The translations under genes and the position numbers were made by a program. Below are positions 15,922-23,451 of a stretch of DNA of 27,634 bases, piece by piece. The notes under the pieces are model-generated. The model was not told the DNA's origin. It searched no databases and saw only the letters and a program-made list of their open reading frames with translations. The stretch comes from JAUZPB01 sp037140715. GTDB lineage: Bacteria; Bacteroidota; Ignavibacteria; Ignavibacteriales; SURF-24. Each line of letters starts with the position of its first letter. The stretch's first letter is position 1. The stretch covers positions 1 to 27,634 of the forward strand of contig JBAXDX010000032.1 in NCBI GenBank assembly GCA_037140715.1, in the 5' to 3' direction.

Positions 15922-17262
15922 TTACACTAAACCCTGGTCCAGCATCGCATCGGCAACTTTTAAGAACCCGGCGATATTGGCTCCGTTTACATAATTACCA
16001 GGCGAACCAAACCTTTCGGCGGTTTCAAGACAGGTCTGGTGAATTCTTTTCATAATCTCATGGAGTCTGTTGTCAACTTCATCTTTTGACCAGGGCAGAC
16101 GCATACTGTTCTGCGACATTTCAAGTCCCGATGTTGCAACACCGCCGGCATTGGAAGCCTTGCCGGGTGCAAAGAGAATATTATTTTCTCTAAAGACTTT
16201 GAATCCTTCAATCGTTGTCGGCATATTAGCGCCTTCGCAAACACAGATACAGCCATTCTTTACTAATTCCTTTGCATCGTTTACGTCAAGTTCATTCTGA
16301 GTAGCGCAGGGCATTGCCACATCACATTTAACTCCCCAGGGTCTTTTGCCTGCGAAGAATTCAGCTCCAAATTCTTTTGCATAATCTTCGACAGCATCTT
16401 TATTGCCTGCTCTTAATCTGAGCATATATTCAATCTTTTCGCCACTTACTCCTTCTTTATCATAAATAAATCCATCGGGACCCGATAACGTTAACACCCT
16501 GCCGCCTAACTGGTTTATCTTTGTTACAGCTCCCCACGCCACGTTGCCGAAGCCTGAAACTGCAAAGGTCTTACCTTCAATGTTATGCCCCTTTGTTTTA
16601 AGCATTTCCTGAGCAAAGTAAACGGCACCGAACCCGGTTGCTTCAGGACGCACGAGCGAACCTCCCCAGTTGAGTCCCTTGCCCGTCAGGACACCGGTAA
16701 ATTCGTTCTTTAACCTTTTATACTGCCCGAATAAGAATCCGATTTCTCTGCCCCCAACACCAATATCACCCGCAGGCACATCAGTATTCGGTCCGATATG
16801 GCGGAATAATTCGCTCATAAAGCTCTGGCAGAAACGCATCACTTCATTGTCGCTCCTGCCTTTGGGATCGAAATCCGAACCGCCTTTGCCCCCGCCCATT
16901 GGGAGGGTAGTAAGACTATTCTTAAATATCTGTTCGAATCCTAAAAATTTAAGTATCCCGAGATTGACTGACGGATGAAATCTGAGTCCGCCCTTATAAG
17001 GACCGATAGCACTGTTAAATTCAATTCTGAAACCGCGGTTTACATGAATGTCGCCCTGATCGTCCATCCAGGGAACGCGGAAGATAATGACGCGTTCAGG
17101 TTCAATAATCCTTTCCAGTATCATTGCCGAACGGTATTCCGGATGTCTTTCAAGTACTGTTTCCAGCGATTCGGTGACTTCCTCAACCGCCTGATGGAAT
17201 TCCGGCTCGTTCGGATTCTTTGCTCTGACTTCAGCCATAAGTTTACTCATATAATCTGACAT
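15922..17262 (-). CDS. gdhA: Glutamate dehydrogenase, hexameric NADP-type
   Basis: Reductively aminates 2-oxoglutarate to glutamate with ammonium, normally using NADPH in this subfamily. The 446 residues align with E. coli GdhA (447). Catalytic and substrate residues are visible: GPYKGGLRFHPSVN (87-100), K126 in LPMGGGKGGSDFDPKG and D166 in PAGDIGVGGREIG. The dinucleotide fold begins at FAVSGFGNVAWGA (233-245). KASNAGGVATSGLEMSQNS near the C-terminus is also typical. Cofactor preference is inferred from the subfamily. A GAGGT ribosome binding site lies 5 nt before the ATG. It is flanked by kef upstream and bshC downstream on the same strand, each 84 bp away. Confidence 0.96.
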   Translation of the reverse strand: MSDYMSKLMAEVRAKNPNEPEFHQAVEEVTESLETVLERHPEYRSAMILERIIEPERVIIFRVPWMDDQGDIHVNRGFRIEFNSAIGPYKGGLRFHPSVNLGILKFLGFEQIFKNSLTTLPMGGGKGGSDFDPKGRSDNEVMRFCQSFMSELFRHIGPNTDVPAGDIGVGGREIGFLFGQYKRLKNEFTGVLTGKGLNWGGSLVRPEATGFGAVYFAQEMLKTKGHNIEGKTFAVSGFGNVAWGAVTKINQLGGRVLTLSGPDGFIYDKEGVSGEKIEYMLRLRAGNKDAVEDYAKEFGAEFFAGKRPWGVKCDVAMPCATQNELDVNDAKELVKNGCICVCEGANMPTTIEGFKVFRENNILFAPGKASNAGGVATSGLEMSQNSMRLPWSKDEVDNRLHEIMKRIHQTCLETAERFGSPGNYVNGANIAGFLKVADAMLDQGLV

Positions 17263-17346
17263 AACTACCTCTAAAATTGGTTGTTCATAAAAGAAATTAA
17301 AAAAATAAAACCTGACAATAATTTAACGTGCGCCTGAGCCGGTCAG

Positions 17347-19320
17347 TTATTCTCCGTTAAGCAGAATGACAGCCTTATCCACCGCGTTATGATTTCCATA
17401 TATAACCATAGTGTCGCCAGCCATGAGGACTTCATTGCCGGAGGGACTTGTGATTGTCTTTCCATTCCTTAGAAAAGCTATTATTGTTGCGCCCGTAATA
17501 GCGCGGATGTTAAGCTGTTCAAGGTTTTTGCCAATGCTGGGGTTTGTTTCTTCAATAAAATAGGTTTCGGTAAGTCCTTCAGCAAGTATTTTATCCAAAT
17601 GGGATAATATGCTTACTGATGGTTTATCGGAACGCAGTATTTCGTATGACTCGCCACGCAGTATATTCGTCTGCTTCATAATTATATTCAGGGGAATATG
17701 ATATTTCTGCAGGACCTTCGTAAAAATTTGCAGGGATGTTTCAAATTCTTCAGGAATCACTTCATCTGCGCCGAGTTTAAGCAGGCTGTCAACTTCCCTT
17801 ATAGAGCGTGTTCTTACAATACAATGGATCGCCGGGTTTAATTCCTTAGCCATCCTGATGCCGATTTCAGTCGAATGCGGGTCCGAGATTGCAAAAACTA
17901 TTATATTGGCTTCCTTAATGCCGGCACTTACAAGTACATCTTTTCTTATAACATCGCCGAAGATGATATTTTCTCCCTTAAGTCTGATTCGCCGAACCGT
18001 TTCAGGATTTAATTCCAGCACGATGTAGAGTATTCCGGTTTCCTTTAGCACGCGTGCAACATTCCGCCCGTTCAGGCCAAACCCGACTATGATTACATGG
18101 TCTTTTAACTGCCGCTCTTTCTTACCGGGTTCTGTCTTTGTTTTGTTTGTCCATTTGAAATCTTTAGTTCCATAAGCAAGCCGTGGGGCAAACTGGAACA
18201 GAAGCGGCGTAAGCAACATTGTAAAAATCGAGCTGGTCAGAAATGCGTTATAATATATATCCTGCATTAATTTATGCGGCATTGATGTAAGTGCCAGGAC
18301 AAAAGAAAACTCGCCTATCTGTGCCAGTCCTATTCCTGCCATTACGGCAACCCTCACCGGGTATCTCATCGAGAGTACAACGAGTATTATGATTATCGTT
18401 TTCAAAAAAATAATGCCAAGCGTAAGTCCGGCTATTTGAAACGGGTAAAGCGCAATAAAATTATAGTTAAATAAAAGTCCGATAGAGACAAAGAACAAAC
18501 TGTTAAACGCATCTTTAAGAGGCAGAATATCGGCAAACACCTGATGAGTAAATTCCGTGTCGGAAAGAAGAACTCCGGCAATAAAAGCTCCTAATGCAAG
18601 AGAAAGACCAAGCGTTTCGGTAAGGAAAGCAGTCCCAAGTATAAGCAGTATTATTCCGATTGTAAATGCTTCCCTTATACGTAGCTTTGCAAGCTGGTAA
18701 AGCACTTTGGGAATAAGGAAACGCGCTACAAGTATAACTATTACAAGAATTCCAAATGAGTTGAACAGATTAAGCGCCAGCTTTGAAATATCAGGACTTC
18801 CGCCCGCTCCAAGCAGGGGAAGCATCATCATCATAGGTACAACCGCAAGATCCTGGAAAATCAGAATGCCCAGAGAAATTTTTCCGTGAGGAGCATTGAG
18901 TTCGTCTTTATCAGAAAGAAGTTTTAGCACAATGGCAGAACTTGAAAGGCTTATTAACATGCCGAAGAATATACTCTGGTTAACTCCGATGCCTAAGAAA
19001 ATAAAAACTATGGAGGAGAATAAAATCGTAAACAAAACCTGCATACCTCCGGCTACAAAAAGGAATCTCCTGATTTTTAATAGTCTGGAAACAGAAAATT
19101 CAAGTCCGATTGTAAAAAGCAGAAGCATTACGCCAATCTCGGCCATCACGTTTATTGTTCTGATCTCTGTAATTAACTTAAAGCCGTGCGGACCGATAAG
19201 TATTCCCGCAGTTAAAAACCCCGCAATGCCTGGCAGGTTAAGTTTACGGAATATAAATATTATCAGCAGTGAAGCAAGAAAGATAATTACAAGAGCTTCT
19301 ATTATCGGTGTATGATGCAT
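17347..19320 (-). CDS. Kef-type K+/H+ antiporter (CPA2) with RCK_N and RCK_C domains
   Basis: A monovalent cation:proton antiporter of the CPA2 family. The membrane domain (about residues 5-380) has 12-13 helices, with the family signatures GFLTAGILIGPHGF (34-47), LLLFTIGLEFSV (66-77), IFQDLAVVPM (154-163) and GLAQIGEFSFVLA (331-343). A cytoplasmic RCK_N domain follows (HVIIVGFGLNGRNVARVL, 408-425; GDV and later residues to about 530), then an RCK_C domain (about 565-655). This arrangement is closer to YbaL-type proteins than to KefB/KefC of E. coli, which lack RCK_C. The likely role is K+ efflux with ligand-gated control through the RCK domains; the ligand is not known. It is divergent from the M24 peptidase gene and leads into gdhA and bshC. 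Confidence 0.9.
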   Translation of the reverse strand: MHHTPIIEALVIIFLASLLIIFIFRKLNLPGIAGFLTAGILIGPHGFKLITEIRTINVMAEIGVMLLLFTIGLEFSVSRLLKIRRFLFVAGGMQVLFTILFSSIVFIFLGIGVNQSIFFGMLISLSSSAIVLKLLSDKDELNAPHGKISLGILIFQDLAVVPMMMMLPLLGAGGSPDISKLALNLFNSFGILVIVILVARFLIPKVLYQLAKLRIREAFTIGIILLILGTAFLTETLGLSLALGAFIAGVLLSDTEFTHQVFADILPLKDAFNSLFFVSIGLLFNYNFIALYPFQIAGLTLGIIFLKTIIIILVVLSMRYPVRVAVMAGIGLAQIGEFSFVLALTSMPHKLMQDIYYNAFLTSSIFTMLLTPLLFQFAPRLAYGTKDFKWTNKTKTEPGKKERQLKDHVIIVGFGLNGRNVARVLKETGILYIVLELNPETVRRIRLKGENIIFGDVIRKDVLVSAGIKEANIIVFAISDPHSTEIGIRMAKELNPAIHCIVRTRSIREVDSLLKLGADEVIPEEFETSLQIFTKVLQKYHIPLNIIMKQTNILRGESYEILRSDKPSVSILSHLDKILAEGLTETYFIEETNPSIGKNLEQLNIRAITGATIIAFLRNGKTITSPSGNEVLMAGDTMVIYGNHNAVDKAVILLNGE

Positions 19321-19508
19321 AGTAAAAGTTTTTTTAGTTTATTTGCCTTAGAATTTTTAAATGGGTATGTTTAATATAAATAAAAACAGTCTGTAATGAA
19401 ATTTGAAACAGCTTTCAGTTTTCAGCCATCCTGAATATGGCATCTGAGAGTTCTGCATTAGAGATATTTAACATAGAACTTTATAAAAATATTCCCGCCG
19501 GAGCGTTT

Positions 19509-20708
19509 ATGTCAAAAGAGATGATATTAGAGAAAATTGAACAGGCTGTAAAAATTCTTCAGGAAAAGGATATCGATATGTGGCTAATCTTTGTGCGCGA
19601 AAGTTCTAATATAAGAGATCCTTCAATGGACATGGTAGCAGGTACAAACTGCACCTGGCAGTCGGCTTTTATTCTTACCAGAGACGGAGATACTACTTCT
19701 ATTGTCGGCTCGCTCGATGTCGCTAATATAAAAGTACATGGAATATATAAGAATGTCATCGGCTATGTAAACTCTGTTAAACAGCCTCTGATAGAAGAGC
19801 TGGAACGAGTTGATCCGAAAAAGATTGCGATTAATTACTCACGCGACAGCAGTCTTGCCGATGGTCTGACCCACGGCATGTACCTCGAACTTACGGATCA
19901 TTTAAAGGATACTCCGTATCTGGAGCGTCTGGTTTCATCGGAGGATATTATTAACGCTCTGCGTGGCCGCAAGTCTCCCGCTGAAATAAGCATAATGAAG
20001 GAAGTCGTACAACTTACTCTCGATATATTTGACGAAGCTACAAAATTTATTAAAGCAGGCGTAACTGAATCTCAGATAGCTGAATATATGAGAGGGATTG
20101 TTAAAGAACGAGGCTTCGGTTTATCCTGGGATGCCGGATATTGTCCCTCCGTTTTTACCGGTCCTGATACCGCCGGCGCTCATGCAACTCCAACTGATAA
20201 GCAGGTTCAGCAGGGACATGTTCTTAATATTGATTTTGGCATCAGTTATAAAGGTTATTGTTCTGACCTTCAGAGAACCTGGTATATTCTTAGAGATGGC
20301 GAGGAAAAAGCTCCCGAGGAAGTTCAGAGAGGCTTTGATGTAATTAAGGAATCTATACAGCTGTCGGCCCGCGCAATAAAGCCTGGCAAACATGGTTGCG
20401 ATATCGATGACGTAGCACGCAGTTACATTGTAAACCATGGTTACGAGGAATATCCTCACGCTCTGGGTCATCAGATAGGACGCATGGCACACGATGGCGG
20501 GGGACTGCTTGCTCCAAGATGGGACAGGTATGGCTCGCTACCTTTTAAACCAATCGAAGTAAATGAGGTATATACAATAGAACCAAGACTGTCGATTAAT
20601 GGTTTTGGCATAGCTACAATTGAAGAAGAGGTAATCGTTACTGAAGACGGCTGTGAATTTATTTCCTTTCCGCAACAGGAAATTATTTTAATTAAACCGC
20701 ATCATTAA
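19509..20708 (+). CDS. M24-family metallopeptidase (Xaa-Pro peptidase-like)
   Basis: A pita-bread-fold dimetal peptidase. I chose the ATG at 19509 because GGAG lies 5 nt upstream and MSKEMILEKIEQA fits the family; an in-frame ATG at 19437 would add 24 unlike residues and has no ribosome binding site. This gives 399 residues. The N-terminal creatinase-like domain covers about 1-140, the catalytic domain about 155-399. All five metal ligands are in place: D242 and D253 (NIDFGISYKGYCSDLQRTW), H321 (PHALGHQIGRMAHDG), E358 (VYTIEPRLS) and a glutamate in ATIEEEVIVTEDG. There is no signal peptide, so it is cytoplasmic. Substrate could be X-Pro peptides, but creatinase-like hydrolases share this fold. 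It is transcribed alone, away from kef. Confidence 0.9.
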   Translation: MSKEMILEKIEQAVKILQEKDIDMWLIFVRESSNIRDPSMDMVAGTNCTWQSAFILTRDGDTTSIVGSLDVANIKVHGIYKNVIGYVNSVKQPLIEELERVDPKKIAINYSRDSSLADGLTHGMYLELTDHLKDTPYLERLVSSEDIINALRGRKSPAEISIMKEVVQLTLDIFDEATKFIKAGVTESQIAEYMRGIVKERGFGLSWDAGYCPSVFTGPDTAGAHATPTDKQVQQGHVLNIDFGISYKGYCSDLQRTWYILRDGEEKAPEEVQRGFDVIKESIQLSARAIKPGKHGCDIDDVARSYIVNHGYEEYPHALGHQIGRMAHDGGGLLAPRWDRYGSLPFKPIEVNEVYTIEPRLSINGFGIATIEEEVIVTEDGCEFISFPQQEIILIKPHH

Positions 20709-20745
20709 TCCCGATTTTAGTTTAGAATACCGGGACTTTAAGTTT

Positions 20746-20778
20746 CTAAAAGACTTCGCAGTCGCGATAGTCTTTTAG
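20746..20778. terminator. Bidirectional terminator-like hairpin
   Basis: CTAAAAGACT (20746-20755) pairs perfectly with AGTCTTTTAG (20769-20778). TCGC/GCGA extends the stem, with a single bulged T, around an AGTC loop. It lies between the convergent M24 gene (stop at 20708) and the CoA-binding gene (stop at 20815). The A/T-rich stem ends give runs on both strands, so it could end transcripts from both sides. Confidence 0.75.
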
Positions 20779-20814
20779 TTAAATAATTTGTCTGGTAAAA
20801 AGAATGAAAATTCC

Positions 20815-21276
20815 TTATTCTGCTTTCACTCCCGCAAAAAATCCATGCAGCCGGTGAATAAAAGATGCACCGGGAAGAAACATATACGGGCAGCAACCGG
20901 TAATAAGGCTGACCCCGTTATTTTCACATAGTTCTCTAAAGGATGTATCTCTGTTTATATTCGGCTGACCATTTTGCACCCAGATATTTGTCACACCTGC
21001 ATTTATACACTGACTTACCAGCTCTGCGATTGGGCGGGCTTTGGTAAATATTATGACTGCATCGGCTGCCGGAATTATATCTCCTATACTTTTGAAACAA
21101 GTTCGTCCTTCGATTTCAGCGGACAAGGGATTCACCGGAATCACTTCATAACTCCGGTTAATCAATTCGTTAAATAGCATCCTTGAAAAATCTTTAGCTT
21201 TTCCGGAAACCCCGATAAAAGCAATTCTTTTCAGCCTAAGGAATTGTTTAGCTTTGGTTTTGTCTGTTTTTTCCAT
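20815..21276 (-). CDS. CoA-binding domain protein (YccU-like)
   Basis: A 153-residue single-domain Rossmann-like protein of the CoA_binding family. The glycine-rich start of the fold is IAFIGVSGKAKDFSR (about 18-32). It is followed by YEVIPVNPLSAEIEG (about 43-57), with the conserved N-P, and later by GVTNIWVQNGQPN, where family members often have W-x-Q-x-G. The family binds CoA-like nucleotides in related succinyl-CoA synthetases; the cellular role of the stand-alone form is not established. The start is strong: AAGGAG lies 7 nt upstream, inside the end of folB, so the two coding regions overlap by 29 bp in different frames. It is the last gene of the def-fmt-folB group. Confidence 0.85.
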   Translation of the reverse strand: MEKTDKTKAKQFLRLKRIAFIGVSGKAKDFSRMLFNELINRSYEVIPVNPLSAEIEGRTCFKSIGDIIPAADAVIIFTKARPIAELVSQCINAGVTNIWVQNGQPNINRDTSFRELCENNGVSLITGCCPYMFLPGASFIHRLHGFFAGVKAE

Positions 21277-21640
21277 CAGATTGCTCCTTAATTACTTCGA
21301 CTTCCACATAATCAACAAATCCGCCTAAAGGAGCATTATGCTTTCTTATGCGCACAGCCGCTTTCTTTACATTTGGAAAGTTAATTAGTATGCCATCGGC
21401 AATTCTTACAGCCAGCGTTTCAATCAGCTTAAATTTACCTTCGAGGGCAAGGGTGGAAATATATTTATATACTTTGCCATAATCAACTGTTTCCTTCAGG
21501 TTATCATGTTCGGTGGCTTCATGGAAATCTGTGTAAAGGTCAACGTCAGCCTCGAACTTGCCACCAATACTTTGCTCTTCTGTCATAACGCCATGATATG
21601 CGTAAAAAGTAGCATTCTTTATTCTTATAATATTCAACAT
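21248..21640 (-). CDS. folB: Dihydroneopterin aldolase
   Basis: Converts 7,8-dihydroneopterin to 6-hydroxymethyl-dihydropterin and glycolaldehyde in folate synthesis; a cytoplasmic homo-octamer in known examples. The 130 residues contain FYAYHGVMTEEQSIGGKFEA (12-31), with the catalytic-region glutamate, ETVDYGKVY (50-58) with Y54, LIETLA (72-77) with the pterin-binding E74, and RKHNAPLGGFVDYVEVEV (99-116) with catalytic K100. Paralogues such as FolX are less likely given the full set of residues. An AGGAA site lies a few bases before the ATG. It follows fmt by 76 bp. Pairing folate synthesis with fmt is functionally sensible, because Fmt uses 10-formyl-tetrahydrofolate. Confidence 0.93.
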   Translation of the reverse strand: MLNIIRIKNATFYAYHGVMTEEQSIGGKFEADVDLYTDFHEATEHDNLKETVDYGKVYKYISTLALEGKFKLIETLAVRIADGILINFPNVKKAAVRIRKHNAPLGGFVDYVEVEVIKEQSDGKNRQNQS

Positions 21641-21716
21641 AAGTTCCTGTTCCCGGATGATAAAAAATTATTCTTATATCTCTTAAAATCAGAGGATAAT
21701 ATACCTGTACCGGTGA

Positions 21717-22619
21717 TTACAGAAGGCTGTATCCGCGCAAAAATTCTTCTGTTGTCATTCTTCTGCGGCCTTCCGGCTGGATTTCTAAAATATTTAATGC
21801 GCCTGCTGAACAGCCGGCTGTTAAAGTAGTCTTCGTCTGGGAAATTTCACCAGGCTTTAATGAACTGTCGTTTACTACTGATGATTTGTAAACTTTATAC
21901 ATCCTGTCATTATAATAAAAATAAGCTGCCGGATGCGGCGATAACCCGCGAATCAGATTATGCAGCTCTGAGGCAGGCTTCGCCCAGTTTATTTTTGCAG
22001 TCTCTTTTGTTATCTTTGGTGCAGGAGTTGCCATTGTGTCATCCTGAGACTGAGGAAAAGCTTTCCCATATTCAATAAGCCGGACTGTTTTTAGAACAAC
22101 ATCAGCCCCTGACAAACTCATTTTATCGTGAAGTGTTCCAAAATTGTCATCTGCTTCAATGGGAATGCTTTCTTTCAGAATAATATTGCCTGTGTCAACC
22201 TTTTCCTGAAGAAAGAATGTCGTAACCCCTGTTTCCTTATCACCGTTAATGACTGCCCATTGTATCGGTGCGGCTCCGCGATACTTTGGCAGAAGCGAGC
22301 CGTGAAGGTTGAATGAGCCTTTTGACGGAATTGTAAATACTTCCTTCGGCAGTATGCGGAATGCTGCAATAATAAACAGGTCGGCGTTTAATGCCTTCAG
22401 CGAATTAATAAATTCTTCATCTTTCATCGATACAGGCTGCAGCGTTGGAATATTGTTCATAAGCGCGAATTCCTTTACAGCCGTAAAGGTTACTTTCTGC
22501 CCGCGTCCTCGTTCCTTATCCGGAGTAGTTACTATAGATACTATCTCATATTTGTTTTCAATAAGAATCTTAAGAGAGGGGATAGCGAAGTCGGGCGTTC
22601 CCATAAAAACTATTTTCAT
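21717..22619 (-). CDS. fmt: Methionyl-tRNA formyltransferase
   Basis: Formylates the initiator Met-tRNA using 10-formyl-tetrahydrofolate so that translation can start with fMet. The 300 residues have the formyltransferase N-terminal domain (about 1-185) and the OB-like C-terminal domain (about 205-300). MKIVFMGTPDFAIPSL opens the protein. The catalytic triad is visible as N104 and H106 in FNLHGSLLPKYRGAAPIQWA and D142 in EKVDTGNI. ITKETAKINWAKPASELHN (about 204-222) links into the C-terminal domain. A GGAG site precedes the ATG by 7 nt. It follows def by 25 bp, the widespread def-fmt pair whose products add and remove the formyl group. Confidence 0.96.
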   Translation of the reverse strand: MKIVFMGTPDFAIPSLKILIENKYEIVSIVTTPDKERGRGQKVTFTAVKEFALMNNIPTLQPVSMKDEEFINSLKALNADLFIIAAFRILPKEVFTIPSKGSFNLHGSLLPKYRGAAPIQWAVINGDKETGVTTFFLQEKVDTGNIILKESIPIEADDNFGTLHDKMSLSGADVVLKTVRLIEYGKAFPQSQDDTMATPAPKITKETAKINWAKPASELHNLIRGLSPHPAAYFYYNDRMYKVYKSSVVNDSSLKPGEISQTKTTLTAGCSAGALNILEIQPEGRRRMTTEEFLRGYSLL

Positions 22620-22644
22620 TTACAGCTCCGGTTTTAAGTTACTG

Positions 22645-23199
22645 CTATTTTCTTACTTTATCCGTAACCGGATAATCTGCTTCAATCTGCCGGTTCTTTA
22701 TAAGAAGCAATTCTTTTTTTATCTGTTTTTTAAGGTCATCTGATAAATGGTCAGTAAATAACTTACCTTGAAGATGATCATATTCATGCTGGATTACACG
22801 GGAAAAGAAATCACCTGCTTCTAACGAAAATTCCTTCATATCAGTATTATAATAATTAATCTTTATCATTTCAGGACGTACAATTTCGGCTTTAAGCTTC
22901 GGTACGCTCAGACAGCCTTCTTCCATCAATACAGTTTCATCGGAAAACAGAACTATCTTCGGATTTATCATGACAACAGGTTTCAGTTTCTCAAATCCTT
23001 CCATTGAAGATATGTCAATGATGAAAATGGATTTATTAATGCCCGCCTGGTTAGCCGCAATGCCCACGCCATTAGCATTGCGCATTGTTGCAAACATATC
23101 TTTTATGTTTTTAATTAATTTTGAGTCAATATCGGTTACCGGCCTGGCTTTTTCTCTTAATATACGGTCGCCATAAACCGTAATTGGTATTATTGACAT
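22645..23199 (-). CDS. def: Peptide deformylase
   Basis: Removes the N-formyl group from new proteins; a cytoplasmic metalloenzyme acting near the ribosome exit. The ATG at 23199 is preferred because AGGAG lies 5 nt before it and MSIIPITVYGDRILR is the usual opening; an upstream ATG at 23217 would add six residues. With 184 residues all three motifs are intact: GVGIAANQAG (44-53), EEGCLSVP (93-100) with metal ligand C96, and QHEYDHLQG (137-145) with H138, E139 and H142. The C-terminal tail is lysine-rich. It heads the def-fmt-folB group. The leader contains a hairpin (23220-23246) 11 nt from the ribosome binding site, and a promoter-like element about 105 bp upstream. Confidence 0.96.
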   Translation of the reverse strand: MSIIPITVYGDRILREKARPVTDIDSKLIKNIKDMFATMRNANGVGIAANQAGINKSIFIIDISSMEGFEKLKPVVMINPKIVLFSDETVLMEEGCLSVPKLKAEIVRPEMIKINYYNTDMKEFSLEAGDFFSRVIQHEYDHLQGKLFTDHLSDDLKKQIKKELLLIKNRQIEADYPVTDKVRK

Positions 23200-23219
23200 T
23201 ATTACTCCTGTTTTCACTC

Positions 23220-23246
23220 CCTCAGTGTGAGTCGGTACGACTGAGG
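23220..23246 (-). promoter_or_regulatory. Hairpin with alternative pairings in the def leader
   Basis: CCTCAGT (23220-23226) pairs with ACTGAGG (23240-23246). A competing stem pairs AGTCG (23229-23233, approximately) with CGACT around GTA. The two structures share bases and cannot form together. The element lies just upstream of the def ribosome binding site, so it could affect translation, but it may equally be a dispersed palindromic repeat. Confidence 0.5.
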
Positions 23247-23303
23247 TGTTGATGTTTTAAAATAAAAAACTGGCTACTATAAACAATATTTTGATAAGCA
23301 ATC

Positions 23304-23334
23304 TAAATATAATTAACATTTGCTGAAGAATAAA
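23304..23334 (-). promoter_or_regulatory. Candidate def operon promoter
   Basis: On the minus strand TATATTTA (23311 down to 23304) matches the Bacteroidota -7 box in all but its last base, as in the HEPN-like promoter. TTTA lies 19 nt upstream in the place of the -33 box. This predicts a leader of about 100 nt containing the hairpin at 23220-23246. Confidence 0.3.
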
Positions 23335-23380
23335 GGTTATGCATGGAAAAGTATTAGTTTTTGGTGAACCGATTTTTTAA

Positions 23381-23451
23381 TCTTAATCATACTCATAATA
23401 CTGATCATACTCTGATTATAAGTAAAATTAGGATTATGAGTATGATTAAGA
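23381..23451. repeat. Perfect 19-bp inverted repeat
   Basis: TCTTAATCATACTCATAAT (23381-23399) is the exact reverse complement of 23433-23451, with 33 bp between. The 9-mer ATCATACTC occurs twice in direct orientation (23387-23395 and 23404-23412) and once inverted in the right arm. The right arm covers the stop codon of the ABC membrane gene. No T-run follows the stem on the minus strand, so it is not a classical terminator. Confidence 0.85.

Noticed and set aside
19437..19508. Longer N-terminus of the M24 peptidase
   Set aside because: It has no ribosome binding site and an atypical sequence, while the ATG at 19509 has GGAG at 5 nt spacing.
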